Source: Brevundimonas sp.
GTDB lineage: Bacteria; Pseudomonadota; Alphaproteobacteria; Caulobacterales; Caulobacteraceae
Length of the DNA: 64,000 nucleotides
Reading direction: 5' to 3'
Assembly (NCBI RefSeq): GCF_016742135.1
Contig: NZ_JACVCG010000001.1
Coordinates: 186,001-250,000 of the forward strand
In this document: positions 1-9,307 of the stretch, in pieces
How the letters are laid out: the number at the start of each line of letters is the position of its first letter
Numbering within the stretch: position 1 is the stretch's first letter
Position numbers and translations under genes: made by a program
Notes under the pieces: model-generated
What the model saw: the letters and a program-made list of their open reading frames with translations, nothing else
The model's database searches: none
Told to the model about the DNA's origin: nothing

Positions 1-932
1 GCCGGTCCCGAGATGGCGCCGATCAGGAAGGCGCCCTTCGGATCGACCAGGCCCGCCGCCGGTGTCACGCCCACCAGACCTCCGACGATGCCGGACAGCA
101 GACCCAGAAGGGTGGGCTTTTTGTGGTCGATCCACTCCACAGCCATCCAGCCCAGCGCCGCAGCCGCCGCCGCCAGAATGGTATTCAGCGCGGCCACGGC
201 GGCGATGCCGTCCGCCGCCCAGGCCGATCCGGCGTTGAAACCCAGCCAGCCTACGAACAGCAGCCCGGTCCCGATCGCCGTCAGCGACAGATTGTGCGGC
301 GCCATATTGTCCCGCCCAAACCCGTGGCGAGGTCCCAGCACCAGGGCGCAGACCAGACCGGCCACGCCCGCATTGACGTGCACCACGGCCCCCCCGGCGA
401 AATCCAGCACGCCCATGTTGCCCAGATAGCCGCCGCCCCAGACCTGGTGACAGATCGGGGCGTAGACGATCAGGTGCCACAGGCCGAAGAACAGCAGGGA
501 CGCCGAAAACTTCATCCGCTCTGCAAAGGCCCCGGCGATCAGTGCTGGCGTGATGATGGCGAAAGTCAGCTGGTAGGCGACCCAAAGGAACTCGGGCAGG
601 GCGGGGGACACGCTGTGGGCCGTCGCGATCCCGACGCCATTCAGAAAGGCGGCGTCCAGCCCGCCGACCAGCCCATTGATCGCGTCTGGCCCTTGTCCGA
701 ACGACAGGCTGTATCCCGCGACGAACCACAGCACCGTCACGATCGCCAGCGCCGCCGTCGACTGGGCCACCGTCGCCAGCAGGTTCTTGCGACGCACCAT
801 CCCGCCATAGAACAGCGCCAGCCCCGGCAGGGTCATCAGCAGGACCAGGGCTGTCGAGGTCAGGATCCAGCCGGTGGCGGCGGAGTCGATCTGAAGGGCG
901 GCCTGGTGGGCCAGAAGCGGGGAGGGGGTCAT
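1..932 (-). CDS. amtB: Ammonium transporter (Amt family), 3' end beyond window
   Basis: Inner-membrane channel that takes up ammonium. Translating the minus strand from the ATG at 932 gives an unbroken frame of 310 codons to the window edge, with successive hydrophobic helices. It has the Amt landmarks: a LALFYGGMVRRKN segment in the first helices, AFAERMKF, HQVWGGGYL with the pore tryptophan, GGAVVHVNAG with a pore histidine, and FVGWLGFNAGSA. The C-terminal helices and cytoplasmic tail are missing because the window starts here. There is no GlnK gene on the start side of the gene; it could lie beyond the window. The start is the first ATG with a hydrophobic continuation, and no strong ribosome binding site is seen. 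Confidence 0.93.
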   Translation of the reverse strand, partial: MTPSPLLAHQAALQIDSAATGWILTSTALVLLMTLPGLALFYGGMVRRKNLLATVAQSTAALAIVTVLWFVAGYSLSFGQGPDAINGLVGGLDAAFLNGVGIATAHSVSPALPEFLWVAYQLTFAIITPALIAGAFAERMKFSASLLFFGLWHLIVYAPICHQVWGGGYLGNMGVLDFAGGAVVHVNAGVAGLVCALVLGPRHGFGRDNMAPHNLSLTAIGTGLLFVGWLGFNAGSAWAADGIAAVAALNTILAAAAAALGWMAVEWIDHKKPTLLGLLSGIVGGLVGVTPAAGLVDPKGAFLIGAISGP

Positions 933-1244
933 GGCAGGATCCGGGAGCTCAGGGAGGAGGCATAGAGGCCGTTTCGACTGAACCCGACCCCCGGAACCGG
1001 ATAGGAGCCTATTGCGGCGCAATAGGCAATTTCTTTCGTGTGCGGTGCAATATACGAGTGATCGTGCGTTTCGAGAGCGAGTACCTGCGCCACACGCATA
1101 TTCCAACCTGCATCCTTCGCGACCGCGCAAGCGACTGCGAAACCTTACGGATTCGCAATGTTGCCGCCCTTTGCGAGGCGGCGGTCACGGTTTAGGACTT
1201 CGCGGGAAAGCCTCTGTCTGGGGGCTGAACACAGGGGTGTATTC
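933..1244. other. Divergent intergenic region between amt and the M16 peptidase
   Basis: These 312 bases separate two divergent genes and must carry both promoters. No convincing ORF lies here. The clearest structure is the perfect 9-base inverted repeat at 1007-1027. The stretch 1028-1110 is noticeably richer in A and T than the neighbouring genes, as expected of a promoter. I could not identify a confident -35/-10 pair or a sigma-54 site. Confidence 0.6.
1007..1027. promoter_or_regulatory. Perfect inverted repeat, possible operator
   Basis: GCCTATTGC and its exact complement GCAATAGGC are separated by three bases (GGC). The site lies about 75 bases upstream of the amt start and 218 bases upstream of the M16 peptidase. 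It could be a regulator binding site or an RNA hairpin. No U-tract suitable for a terminator follows on either strand, although AATTTCTTT lies on the plus side. Confidence 0.45.
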
Positions 1245-4082
1245 ATGAAACCGTCCACGCTTCGCCGCTATCTTATCGCCGGGGTCTGCCTTCCCGCGAT
1301 CCTCGCGACCGCCGCCCAGGCCCAGTCCACCGACCTGCGGCCCGACCCGCACGCCGTGGTGCCCGTCTCCGCGGCAGAGGCGGGCGCGGTGCTTCAGGAT
1401 TCCGCCCTGCCGGCGCTTCCCGATGTCGACATTCCCTTCACCCGCTTCGTGCTGGACAACGGCCTGACCCTGATCGTGCACGAGGACCGCAAGGCCCCGA
1501 TCGTTGCGGTCAACATCTGGTACCATGTCGGTTCGAAGAACGAGCCCCTGGGCCGGTCCGGCTTTGCTCACCTGTTCGAGCACCTGATGTTCAACGGCTC
1601 CGAGAATTTCAACTCGGACTTCTTCAAGGCCACCGAACTGCTGGGGGCCACAGACCAGAACGGCACCACCAACAAGGACCGCACCAACTACTTCCAGAAC
1701 GTGCCCACCAGCGGCCTCGACGCCATGCTGTGGCTGGAAAGTGACCGCATGGGCCACCTGCTGGGAGCCGTTGATCAGGCCCGCCTCGATGAACAGCGCG
1801 GCGTCGTCCAGAACGAGAAGCGCCAGGGCGAGAACCAGCCCTATGGCCGGGTGTGGAACGCCATCACCTTCGCCACCTACCCCGCCGACCACCCCTATGG
1901 CCACACCGTCATCGGCGAGATGGCCGATCTGGAAGCCGCGTCGCTTGAGGACGTGCAGGACTGGTTCCGCAGCTACTACGGCCCGGCCAATGCCGTGATC
2001 GTGCTGGCGGGCGACATCAGCCCCGAGGAGGCCCTGGCCAAGGTCCAGCACTATTTCGGCGACATCCCGCCGGGACCCCCGGTCACCCAGCCGGCCCGCA
2101 TGATCGCCCGCATGCAAGGCGAGCAGCGCGAGGTCATGTATGACCGCGTCGGTCAGCCGCGTCTCTACAAGGTCTGGAACGTGCCGCCGGCCGGCGAAGC
2201 CGACACCGACCACCTCGGGCTGCTGGCCCAGGTCCTGACCTCGGGCCGCAACTCGCGCCTCTACAAGCGGCTGGTGTTCGACGACCAGATCGCCACCAAT
2301 GTCGGGGCCTTTGTCGCCGAAGGCGAGATCGGCAGCCAGTTCATCATTGTGGCCACGGCCAAGCCCGGCCAGAACCTGACCGAGATCGAAGCCATCATCG
2401 ACGAGGAAGTGGCCCGCCTGCTGGCCAATGGGCCGACCGCCATTGAGCTGGAACGGGCCCGCACCTCGACCGGCTCGGGCTACGTCCGGGGTCTGGAACG
2501 CATCGGCGGTTTCGGGGGCAAGTCCGACCTGCTGGCTGCGGGAGAGGTCTATCACGACAACCCCGGCGCCTGGCGGGTCAGTTATCAGCGCGTGCTGGAC
2601 GCGCGCCCGGCGGATCTGGTCGCTGCGGGTCGTGAATGGCTGATGGACGGCTCCTATTCGCTGGAGGTTCGGCCCTTCCCCGACTATGCGGCCGCCCCGA
2701 CCGGCGCGGATCGGTCCCAAATGCCGGCCGTGAGCGAAATGCCCATGGCCAGCTTCCCCGACTTCGAACGGGCCACCCTGTCGAATGGCCTGCAGGTCAT
2801 TCTGGCACCGCGTTCGGGCGTTCCGACCGTTAGCATGAACATGATCGTCAATGCCGGAGCGGCCGCCGAGTCGGCGGACAAGAACGGTCTGGCGGTCCTG
2901 ACCCCCGCGGTCATGACCAATGGCACGGAGACCCTGAACGCGCTCGAGATCAGCGACCGCCAGCAGTTGCTGGGCGCGACCCTCGGAGCCGGATCGACGA
3001 CCGACTACACCACGGTCAGCATGACTGCGATCGAGTCCCGTCTCGGGCCGTCGCTGGCCCTGTTCGCGGATGTGATCATGAACCCGGCCTTCCGTCCGGA
3101 AGACTTCCAGCGCGCCCAGACCCAGCAGGTCTCGGGCATCCAGCAGTCGAACCGTAACCCCGGCGCGATCGCCAACCGCGTGCTGGCCGATGCGCTCTAC
3201 GGCGACGAAAGCCCCTATGGCCGGTCGAACTCCGGCACCGAGGCGACGGTTCAGGCCCTGACCCCGGCCGACGCCCGGGCCTTCCACGACACCTGGTTCC
3301 GTCCCGACAACGCCACCCTGGTGGTGGTCGGCGACACGAGCATGGCCGAGCTGGTTCCCCAGCTGGAGCGGGCCTTTGCGAACTGGAACCCGCCGGCCAC
3401 GGCCCTGCCCCAACGGGCGGGTGTCGGCACCCCGCCTTCGTACAGCCAGCCCCAGGTGCTGATCGTGGACCGCCCCGGTCCGCAGTCGATCATCATGGCC
3501 GGCCGCCTGATCGCGCCGCTGGACCCGACGACCGAGCCCAACATCACCGCCCTCAACACGGCGCTGGGCGGAGCCTTCACCAGCCGCATCAACATGAACC
3601 TGCGGGAGGACAAGGGCTGGTCCTATGGAGCCGGTTCGGGCATCCGCACCACGCCGGGCGAGCGCCTGTTCCTGGTCTCGACCGGCGTCCAGGCTGACCG
3701 TACGGCCGACAGTCTTGTCGAGATCAACAACGAACTGTCGGGGATCGTCGGGGGCCGCCCGGTCACCGACGCCGAACTGGGACCGCACAAGGCCAACCTG
3801 ATCCAGGGTATGGCCGGCGACTGGGAGACCAATGCCTCGGTGGCCGGTGACCTGGTTCAGATGGTCGTCTATGGCCTGCCGGACGACTATTACGACCAAC
3901 GCACCGCCGGCCTGGCGGCGACCACCTCGGCCTCGGTCTCTGCGGCGGCCCGGGATGTGCTGGGCGACGGCCCGACCGTCTGGGTCATCGTCGGCGACCG
4001 GGCCTCGATCGAGCCCGGGATCCGCGCTCTGGGTCTGGGCGAGGTCCGCGTGGTCGACATCAACGGCAACCCGGTCGAATAG
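1245..4082 (+). CDS. Secreted M16 family zinc peptidase, two-domain
   Basis: Predicted periplasmic metallopeptidase of 945 residues. The ATG at 1245 begins a clear Sec signal peptide (MKPSTLRRYL... ending ATAAQA, cleavage near residue 26). The longer upstream reading adds 29 residues with no signal character. The first M16 domain has the inverted zinc motif HLFEH at residues 109-113, and a glutamate near 191 (VVQNEKRQ) is the expected third ligand. The second half (from about residue 510) repeats the M16 fold, starting at LSNGLQVILAPRSG, but lacks HxxEH and is presumably the non-catalytic substrate-clamping half. The length fits the fused two-lobe M16 proteins of Gram-negative bacteria. Its substrate cannot be read from the sequence. 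A terminator hairpin follows the stop. Confidence 0.93.
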   Translation: MKPSTLRRYLIAGVCLPAILATAAQAQSTDLRPDPHAVVPVSAAEAGAVLQDSALPALPDVDIPFTRFVLDNGLTLIVHEDRKAPIVAVNIWYHVGSKNEPLGRSGFAHLFEHLMFNGSENFNSDFFKATELLGATDQNGTTNKDRTNYFQNVPTSGLDAMLWLESDRMGHLLGAVDQARLDEQRGVVQNEKRQGENQPYGRVWNAITFATYPADHPYGHTVIGEMADLEAASLEDVQDWFRSYYGPANAVIVLAGDISPEEALAKVQHYFGDIPPGPPVTQPARMIARMQGEQREVMYDRVGQPRLYKVWNVPPAGEADTDHLGLLAQVLTSGRNSRLYKRLVFDDQIATNVGAFVAEGEIGSQFIIVATAKPGQNLTEIEAIIDEEVARLLANGPTAIELERARTSTGSGYVRGLERIGGFGGKSDLLAAGEVYHDNPGAWRVSYQRVLDARPADLVAAGREWLMDGSYSLEVRPFPDYAAAPTGADRSQMPAVSEMPMASFPDFERATLSNGLQVILAPRSGVPTVSMNMIVNAGAAAESADKNGLAVLTPAVMTNGTETLNALEISDRQQLLGATLGAGSTTDYTTVSMTAIESRLGPSLALFADVIMNPAFRPEDFQRAQTQQVSGIQQSNRNPGAIANRVLADALYGDESPYGRSNSGTEATVQALTPADARAFHDTWFRPDNATLVVVGDTSMAELVPQLERAFANWNPPATALPQRAGVGTPPSYSQPQVLIVDRPGPQSIIMAGRLIAPLDPTTEPNITALNTALGGAFTSRINMNLREDKGWSYGAGSGIRTTPGERLFLVSTGVQADRTADSLVEINNELSGIVGGRPVTDAELGPHKANLIQGMAGDWETNASVAGDLVQMVVYGLPDDYYDQRTAGLAATTSASVSAAARDVLGDGPTVWVIVGDRASIEPGIRALGLGEVRVVDINGNPVE

Positions 4083-4108
4083 ACCTGCGACCAGGTGAAG
4101 ACTTCAGG

Positions 4109-4136
4109 GGGCGGCGTCCATCGGGCGCCGCCCTTT
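4109..4136 (+). terminator. Rho-independent terminator after the M16 peptidase gene
   Basis: GGGCGGCG pairs with CGCCGCCC around a nine-base loop and is followed by TTT. It begins 27 bases after the stop codon and ends before the next gene, so it likely separates the two transcripts. Confidence 0.7.
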
Positions 4137-4188
4137 GTCATGGCGCCTCCCTCCGCCTAGAAGGGGCCGTCACGCCCGAGGAGTTCCC

Positions 4189-5631
4189 ATGACCGCGCCG
4201 CTCAACCTCTGCCACTGGATCAACGGCAAGCGGGTCGAGGCGGACCGGCCGTCGGTGCGCACCAATCCCTCGGACACGAATGAGGTGGTGGCCCATCTGC
4301 CGCAGGCGGGCCCGGCCGAGGTGGAGGCCGCCGTCAGCGCGGCCCGCGACGCCTTCGACGGCTGGTCGGGCGCCTCGCCCGAGGTGCGGGCCGACATTCT
4401 GGAGCGCACCGCCGCCCTGCTGCTGGAGCGCCGCGAGACCCTGGGTCGGCTGCTGTCCCGCGAGGAGGGCAAGACCTTGGCCGAGGGCATCGGCGAAGTG
4501 GCCCGCGCCGGTCGGGTGTTCCGCTATTTCGCCGGCGAGGCCCTGCGCCTGCACGGTCAGACCCTGGCCTCGGTCCGGCCCGGGGTCGAGGCCGGGACGC
4601 GGCGCGAGGCGGTCGGTGTGTTCGGCCTGATCACGCCGTGGAACTTCCCCATCGCCATTCCGGCGTGGAAGGCGGCCCCGGCGCTGGCCTTCGGCAATAC
4701 GGTGGTGATGAAGCCGGCCGGACCGACCCCCGCCATGGCCGAGGCGCTGGCGGCCGTCCTGCATGAGGCGGGCCTGCCCGACGGAGTCTTCAACCTGGTC
4801 ATCGGACGCGGCGATGTCGGCCAGGCCATGGTGGACCACAAGGGGATCGACGGCATCTGCTTCACCGGTTCCCAGTCGGTGGGCGAGGGGGTGGCCCTGG
4901 GCTGCGCCCGGCGTCAGGCCCGGGTGCAGATGGAGATGGGCGGCAAGAACCCGCTGGTGATCCTGAACGACGCCGATCTGGACCGGGCGGTTGAGGTGGC
5001 GCTGGACGGCGCCTTCATGTCCACCGGACAGCGGTGCACGGCCTCGTCTCGCCTGATCGTCGAGGACGGCATCCACGACCGCTTCGTCGCGGCGCTGGCC
5101 GAGCGGGTCGCGGCCCTCAGGGTCGGCCATGCGCTGGACCCCGATACGAAAATCGGCCCGGCGGTGACCGAGGCCCAGCGGCAGGGCGACGAACGCTATG
5201 TCGGGATCGCCACGGCCGAGGGCGGGCGGATCGTGGCGGGCGGTGGCCGGCCCCAGGTTTCGACGCCGGGCTGGTACGTCCAGCCCACCCTGATCGCCGA
5301 TACCACGCCCGGGATGCGGATCAATCAGGAGGAGGTGTTTGGCCCGGTCGCCTCGGTGATCCGCGTCGCCGACTTCGAGGCGGCGCTCGTGGTCGCCAAC
5401 GGCACCGAGTTCGGCCTGTCCGCCGGGGTGGTGACGCAAAGCCTGAAGTCCGCCCGGGAGTTCCAGCGCCGCGCCCGGGCGGGCATGGTCATGGTCAATC
5501 TGGCCACCGCCGGCGTCGACTATCACCTGCCGTTCGGCGGCACGAAGAAGTCCAGCTACGGCCCCCGCGAACAGGGCTTTGCCGCCCAGGAATTCTACAC
5601 CCAGGTCAAGACGACCTATACGTGGGTGTAG
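4189..5631 (+). CDS. Aldehyde dehydrogenase, 2-ketoglutarate semialdehyde (2,5-dioxovalerate) type
   Basis: NAD(P)-dependent oxidation of an aldehyde to an acid; the closest family resemblance is to 2-ketoglutarate semialdehyde dehydrogenase, the last step of non-phosphorylative pentose or hexarate catabolism. The 480-residue protein has the ALDH landmarks TPWNFP (149-154), [10 protein letters not shown] (225-234), catalytic Glu249 in MEMGGKN and nucleophile Cys283 in [10 protein letters not shown]. The C-terminal [23 protein letters not shown] is characteristic of this subfamily. The ATG at 4189 is preceded by GAGGAG at 4179-4184. The upstream 18-residue extension has no support. The gene stands alone, without a dehydratase or aldolase partner, although a uronate module lies about 50 kb away at the right end of the window. 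Confidence 0.88.
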   Translation: MTAPLNLCHWINGKRVEADRPSVRTNPSDTNEVVAHLPQAGPAEVEAAVSAARDAFDGWSGASPEVRADILERTAALLLERRETLGRLLSREEGKTLAEGIGEVARAGRVFRYFAGEALRLHGQTLASVRPGVEAGTRREAVGVFGLITPWNFPIAIPAWKAAPALAFGNTVVMKPAGPTPAMAEALAAVLHEAGLPDGVFNLVIGRGDVGQAMVDHKGIDGICFTGSQSVGEGVALGCARRQARVQMEMGGKNPLVILNDADLDRAVEVALDGAFMSTGQRCTASSRLIVEDGIHDRFVAALAERVAALRVGHALDPDTKIGPAVTEAQRQGDERYVGIATAEGGRIVAGGGRPQVSTPGWYVQPTLIADTTPGMRINQEEVFGPVASVIRVADFEAALVVANGTEFGLSAGVVTQSLKSAREFQRRARAGMVMVNLATAGVDYHLPFGGTKKSSYGPREQGFAAQEFYTQVKTTYTWV

Positions 5632-5685
5632 GGGCTCCATCCGCATATTGACCGTCTGAATGGTCTGGATGGTCTGAAATCCATT

Positions 5686-5732
5686 CCTCCCCCATCGGGG
5701 GAGGGGGACCATCCGAAGGATGGTGGAGGGGG
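5686..5732. repeat. Intergenic palindromic repeat
   Basis: Two adjacent small palindromes: CCTCCCCCATCGGGGGAGG, then CCATCCGAAGGATGG, then GGAGGGGG. This form (pyrimidine-rich arm, short palindrome, GGATGG arm) resembles the dispersed intergenic repeats of alphaproteobacteria. It probably forms a double hairpin in RNA. It lies 55 bases after the aldehyde dehydrogenase stop and may also act in termination. Confidence 0.5.
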
Positions 5733-5859
5733 CCAAGGTCTTCAGGCACACGGACCCTTCACGCACATTGCAGCTCTGCCCCCACCACCCCGGCGCTACG
5801 CTCGGCTCACGCTTGCGCCCCCGTCCGTGGGTGCGGCGGGCTGGAGGGCAGGCGGAGCG

Positions 5860-5875
5860 CCGGGCCTTCGCCCGG
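5860..5875. repeat. GC hairpin with CTTC loop
   Basis: CCGGGC pairs exactly with GCCCGG around a CTTC loop. The stem is strong but no T-tract follows, so a terminator role is doubtful. It probably belongs to the repeat-rich block around it. Confidence 0.4.
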
Positions 5876-6297
5876 AGTGAATAGAGTTTACCGTTTCGAC
5901 GAAGACAGACGCTCCGCGCGGGTGGTTTTCCGGGAGCTTGCGTCGGGTGGCGGTGTTATCGCCTTACCGCAGCGCCCCCGGCGGGCGGGGGTGTCCTGCG
6001 ACACCTCCCGGGCGATCGAGTATCCCCCTCGACCCAGTGTTGACGGCGGGCCTTGCGCCCGGCTGCCGAAGCCTCCCTGAGACCCGGAAGCCGGACAGCG
6101 CCGCCTTCAACCCCACTCCGTCCGCTCCCGCCGCCACAAGGTCGCAGGCCTTACGAGCCCTCCGCGCGACAGGACGCGAGGAGTGTTGCACAGCTCGCGA
6201 CCTGGTCGGGCAGAACGGTGCGAGACACGGAAGGGGCGTTGAAAGGACTGGGGAATTGCGGGGCAGGCTTCATAGCTGGATCCGCCAGCTCAGCATT

Positions 6298-6351
6298 CCT
6301 TCTCCCCTTGCGGGAGAAGGTGGGCCGCGAGAGCGGCTCGGATGAGGGGTC
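6298..6351 (+). repeat. Dispersed repeat, copy B
   Basis: Begins CCTTCTCCCCTTGCGGGAGA and ends GGATGAGGGGTC. The first part is itself a hairpin (CCTTCTCCC with GGGAGAAGG). A related element in the opposite orientation starts 59 bases later (6411-6463). Confidence 0.55.
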
Positions 6352-6410
6352 TCTCAGAGAGTTGACGGGGAGTCCGCTTCAACCTGCACGATGACGGCCG
6401 ATGACAGCTC

Positions 6411-6463
6411 GACCCCTCATCCCCCCCTTCTCAGGGGGCACCTTCTCCCCAAAGGGGAGAAGG
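6411..6463 (-). repeat. Dispersed repeat, copy C (inverted relative to copy B)
   Basis: On the minus strand this reads CCTTCTCCCCTTTGGGGAGA at its start and ATGAGGGGTC at its end, matching copy B at both ends but diverging in the middle. Together copies B and C bound a segment of about 166 bases with inverted ends, as a miniature inverted-repeat element would. Confidence 0.55.
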
Positions 6464-6540
6464 ATCACGATACGGTCTGCCCGAACCGATCACCAGACCG
6501 AGTCGGAGGGTAGGGGGCGGGTACAAGGGCGCTGCCACCA

Positions 6541-6572
6541 AAGAAAAAGGGCCGGCGATTGCGCGCCGGCCC
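6541..6572 (-). terminator. Rho-independent terminator of the TonB receptor gene
   Basis: On the minus strand a nine-base GC stem (6549-6557 with 6564-6572, six-base loop) is followed by TTTTTCTT. It lies 25 bases after the receptor stop codon and is the strongest terminator seen in the window. Confidence 0.85.
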
Positions 6573-6596
6573 TCATAGGCTTGGGGAGGAAACCGC

Positions 6597-9224
6597 CTAG
6601 AAGCGGGTGGTGAGGCTGATCGAGCCGCTGGTGCCCAGGTCATAGGCATTGGCCGTGATGCGGTTGCCCAGTTCCTGGTACTCCAGGTATTCGGTGTCCA
6701 GCAGGTTACGGACCTCGATGCCCAGGCCCATGTCGCGTCCGCCCCACAGGAAGTCCTTGCGGTAGACGAAGTCCAGCATGACGCCGGGCTTCTGGATCAG
6801 GTCGGGCTCTCCCGGGCGACCGCGGGCCGAGCTGCGCTCCGACACCCAGGTTACGAGCACCGTCGCCTGCGACCGGGCCGCATCGTCTTCCCAGCCGAGC
6901 TGCAGATTGGCCAGATGTTCCGACTGTCCCTGCATGCGGCTGCCGTCGATGATGTAGTCCGAGGCCGGACGGGGCGCGCCCGAAGCCGAGAGCGGGAAGA
7001 CCACATCGTCGGGCCCCACCTTCACCTCGGAGTCGGTGAAGGTGTAGTTGGCCTGGACCAGCCAGCGCTTGTTGGCCACGAAATCCCAGCTGTGGTCCGG
7101 CATTTCCCAGTACTTCCTGGCGTCGATCTCGAAGCCCATCAGGGTCGCCTTCGGCGCGTTGAGGTAGGTCTGCTGGAGCAGGTTGCCCTGTTCATTGATC
7201 GAGGATTCGATCGGGTTTTCGATGTCCTTGTAGAAGACGCCGCCGGTCACATACTGGCCCCGGGCGAAATACCACTCGACACGGGCGTCGAAGTTCAGCA
7301 GCTCGGTATCCACCAGATAGGGGTTGCCGAAGAACAGGCGATCGTTGTCCGGGTCCTGATACTGTTGCGGGGCCAGTTCGCGGAACTGGGGCCGGCCGAT
7401 GGTCCTGGACGCGCCCAGACGCAGCTGCAGGTCCTCGGCGAAGTTCCAGGTCAGGGTCGCCGACGGCAGCCAGTAGGTGTTCTCCAGCTGGGTCGGCTGG
7501 AACACCAGGGCCCCGCCGAACAGGTCGCGCGGGGTGACGAACTGGGTGGCGTCCTCATAGCGGACGCCGGTCGAAACGCTGACCAGCGGAATGATCTCGG
7601 CCTCGACCTGGAGGTAGGCCGCCCGGGTTTCCAGACCGGCTTCATAGGCGGCGGCACCGCCCGAGGGCGTGATCTCCTGAAGCTCCAGCAGAGCCGGGCC
7701 CAGGTTGAAGTCCGAGAACAGATAGTCGACGCGGCTGTCCTGCACGTCCAGCGGCAGGCCGTTGGGCGCATAGAAGCGGAAATCCCGACGCTGGGCGTCA
7801 CGGGTGTTGTCGCTCCAGGCGATGCCCCCGCGCACGGTCAGGTCGCGATAATCCGACAGGGCCGTGGTCCAGGCGAAGTCGGCCCCCCCGCTGACGATCT
7901 CGTCCTCCAGCTCCGAGAAGCTGGTCGAGTTGCGCTGGGCCTCGGTGTCGTGGCGATAGACGCCGTCCGGATCCAGTCGATAGCGGATGACCTTTTCATA
8001 GGGAGCGTCGCGCTCGGTCAGGGCGTAGGCCCCGCGCCAGCTCAACTCCAGATCACCGCCCATCAGCCAGTGGGTGCCGGCCAGCTGGCTGGTGAACAGG
8101 GTGCGCTCGAACCATTCCGTATAGTCGTCGCGTACCTCGCCCGTGCCCGGGGCGTCGAAGTCCACACCTTCCCGCGAGCGGGCTTCCTTGGTGACGTTGC
8201 GGACGTAGAGGTTGGTCCACTTCAGATGGTGGTCCTCGTTGCCGAGGCTGAGACCGCCCAGGAAGTTCAGGCCGATGTCGTTTTCGGTCGAGACATAGTC
8301 ATAGCTGGTCTGGACAACCATTTGGTCGATGTCGAGGCGTCCGGCCTGTTGCAGGCCGGTTCGCGTACGCCAGCTGTTGTCATAGCCGGCGACGAAGACC
8401 AGGCCCAGTTCCAGACCCGCGCCGATGTCCCACGACCGACCCCCGGCGATGTCGAGACCGAAGTTGGGCTGCATATAGTCCTGGGTCTGCAGCAGGTTCA
8501 GCGGGGCATTGACGAAATCGCGACCGATCGCCTGGATCTCGGCCGAGGTGAAGTTGGCACCCGTGGCGACACGGTTGCCGGTGGCCAGCGCGCGGGCCAG
8601 CAGGCCGGGCACGTCGCGCGTGCCGTCGTCAAAGCCGGTGAAATCGGTGCGCGAGCCGAAGTAGATCAGGCCCTCGCGACCGGTCGTCTCGGTGTTGGCA
8701 CCGATGCTGGTCGAGACGGTCAGGAAGGCCTCGCGCGGGGCGGTGATGGTCCGCAGGTCAATGACCCCGCCCCCGAACTCGCCCGGATAGTTGGCCGAAT
8801 AGGTCTTCTGGACCGTCACGCCGTCCAGGACGGACGACGGGAACAGGTCCAGCGGCACCACGCGCTGCAGCGGCTCGGGGCTGGGCAGGGGGGAGCCGTT
8901 CAGCAGGGCCGAGGAATAACGCTCGCCCAGGCCGCGCACATAGATGAAGCGGCCTTCGACGATCGACAGGCCGGTCACCCGGGTGAGGGCGGCGGCGGCA
9001 TTGTCATCGCCCGTGCGCTGCAGGTCTTCGCGCGTCACGAAGGCGGCGACCTCGGAGGTTTCGCGCAGGGGCTCGGGGATATAGCGGCCCAGGACGACGA
9101 TCTCGTCGACCTGGGTTTCGGTTTGCGGGACGGGGTCCTGCTGCTGGGCCATGGCCACGCCGGGCGCGATCAGCGCCGTGCTGGCGAGCAACAGGCCGCT
9201 CAATGTCAGGGAAAGCGTCTTCAT
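6597..9224 (-). CDS. TonB-dependent outer membrane receptor
   Basis: Outer membrane gated barrel that imports a bound ligand using TonB energy; the ligand is unknown. The ATG at 9224 has an upstream GAGGCG and starts a signal peptide (MKTLSLTLSG..., cleavage near residue 26, GVAMA/QQ). A TonB-box-like segment (DEIVVLG) lies at about residues 40-46. The plug domain covers roughly 55-190, with VREDLQ-like and YVRGLGERYSS segments, followed by a beta-barrel that ends in SLTTRF with the terminal phenylalanine typical of barrel insertion. The total of 875 residues is normal. The gene lies 83 bases downstream of a beta-helix lipoprotein gene on the same strand, so the two are probably one transcription unit and act on the same ligand. 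An upstream extension of 19 residues has no signal peptide logic and was not used. Confidence 0.92.
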   Translation of the reverse strand: MKTLSLTLSGLLLASTALIAPGVAMAQQQDPVPQTETQVDEIVVLGRYIPEPLRETSEVAAFVTREDLQRTGDDNAAAALTRVTGLSIVEGRFIYVRGLGERYSSALLNGSPLPSPEPLQRVVPLDLFPSSVLDGVTVQKTYSANYPGEFGGGVIDLRTITAPREAFLTVSTSIGANTETTGREGLIYFGSRTDFTGFDDGTRDVPGLLARALATGNRVATGANFTSAEIQAIGRDFVNAPLNLLQTQDYMQPNFGLDIAGGRSWDIGAGLELGLVFVAGYDNSWRTRTGLQQAGRLDIDQMVVQTSYDYVSTENDIGLNFLGGLSLGNEDHHLKWTNLYVRNVTKEARSREGVDFDAPGTGEVRDDYTEWFERTLFTSQLAGTHWLMGGDLELSWRGAYALTERDAPYEKVIRYRLDPDGVYRHDTEAQRNSTSFSELEDEIVSGGADFAWTTALSDYRDLTVRGGIAWSDNTRDAQRRDFRFYAPNGLPLDVQDSRVDYLFSDFNLGPALLELQEITPSGGAAAYEAGLETRAAYLQVEAEIIPLVSVSTGVRYEDATQFVTPRDLFGGALVFQPTQLENTYWLPSATLTWNFAEDLQLRLGASRTIGRPQFRELAPQQYQDPDNDRLFFGNPYLVDTELLNFDARVEWYFARGQYVTGGVFYKDIENPIESSINEQGNLLQQTYLNAPKATLMGFEIDARKYWEMPDHSWDFVANKRWLVQANYTFTDSEVKVGPDDVVFPLSASGAPRPASDYIIDGSRMQGQSEHLANLQLGWEDDAARSQATVLVTWVSERSSARGRPGEPDLIQKPGVMLDFVYRKDFLWGGRDMGLGIEVRNLLDTEYLEYQELGNRITANAYDLGTSGSISLTTRF

Positions 9225-9307
9225 GATCAGCGCCTCGAATGGGAAATATCGGGAAACGACGAATCGGGGCGGCGACGCCATGGCCGCCGCCCCGACAGGC
9301 GCAGGTG

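Larger units (their letters stand above)
5632..6540. other. Long non-coding stretch with repeat elements
   Basis: About 900 bases between the aldehyde dehydrogenase and the terminator of the TonB receptor gene. The reading frames here are short, lack convincing starts and resemble no protein I know. The stretch contains a palindromic element at 5686-5732, a strong hairpin at 5860-5875 and a pair of inverted related elements at 6298-6351 and 6411-6463. Repeats of this look are common between genes in high-GC alphaproteobacteria. I see no transposase or RNA gene. Confidence 0.6.

Noticed and set aside
1185..3899. Long minus-strand reading frame of about 900 codons opposite the M16 peptidase
   Set aside because: The plus-strand frame has a signal peptide, HxxEH motif and family length; the minus reading has no family likeness and arises from GC-rich codon bias.
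5877..6394. Several short plus-strand reading frames in the repeat-rich gap
   Set aside because: Low-complexity Arg/Pro/Gly composition, no ribosome binding site and overlap with repeats.
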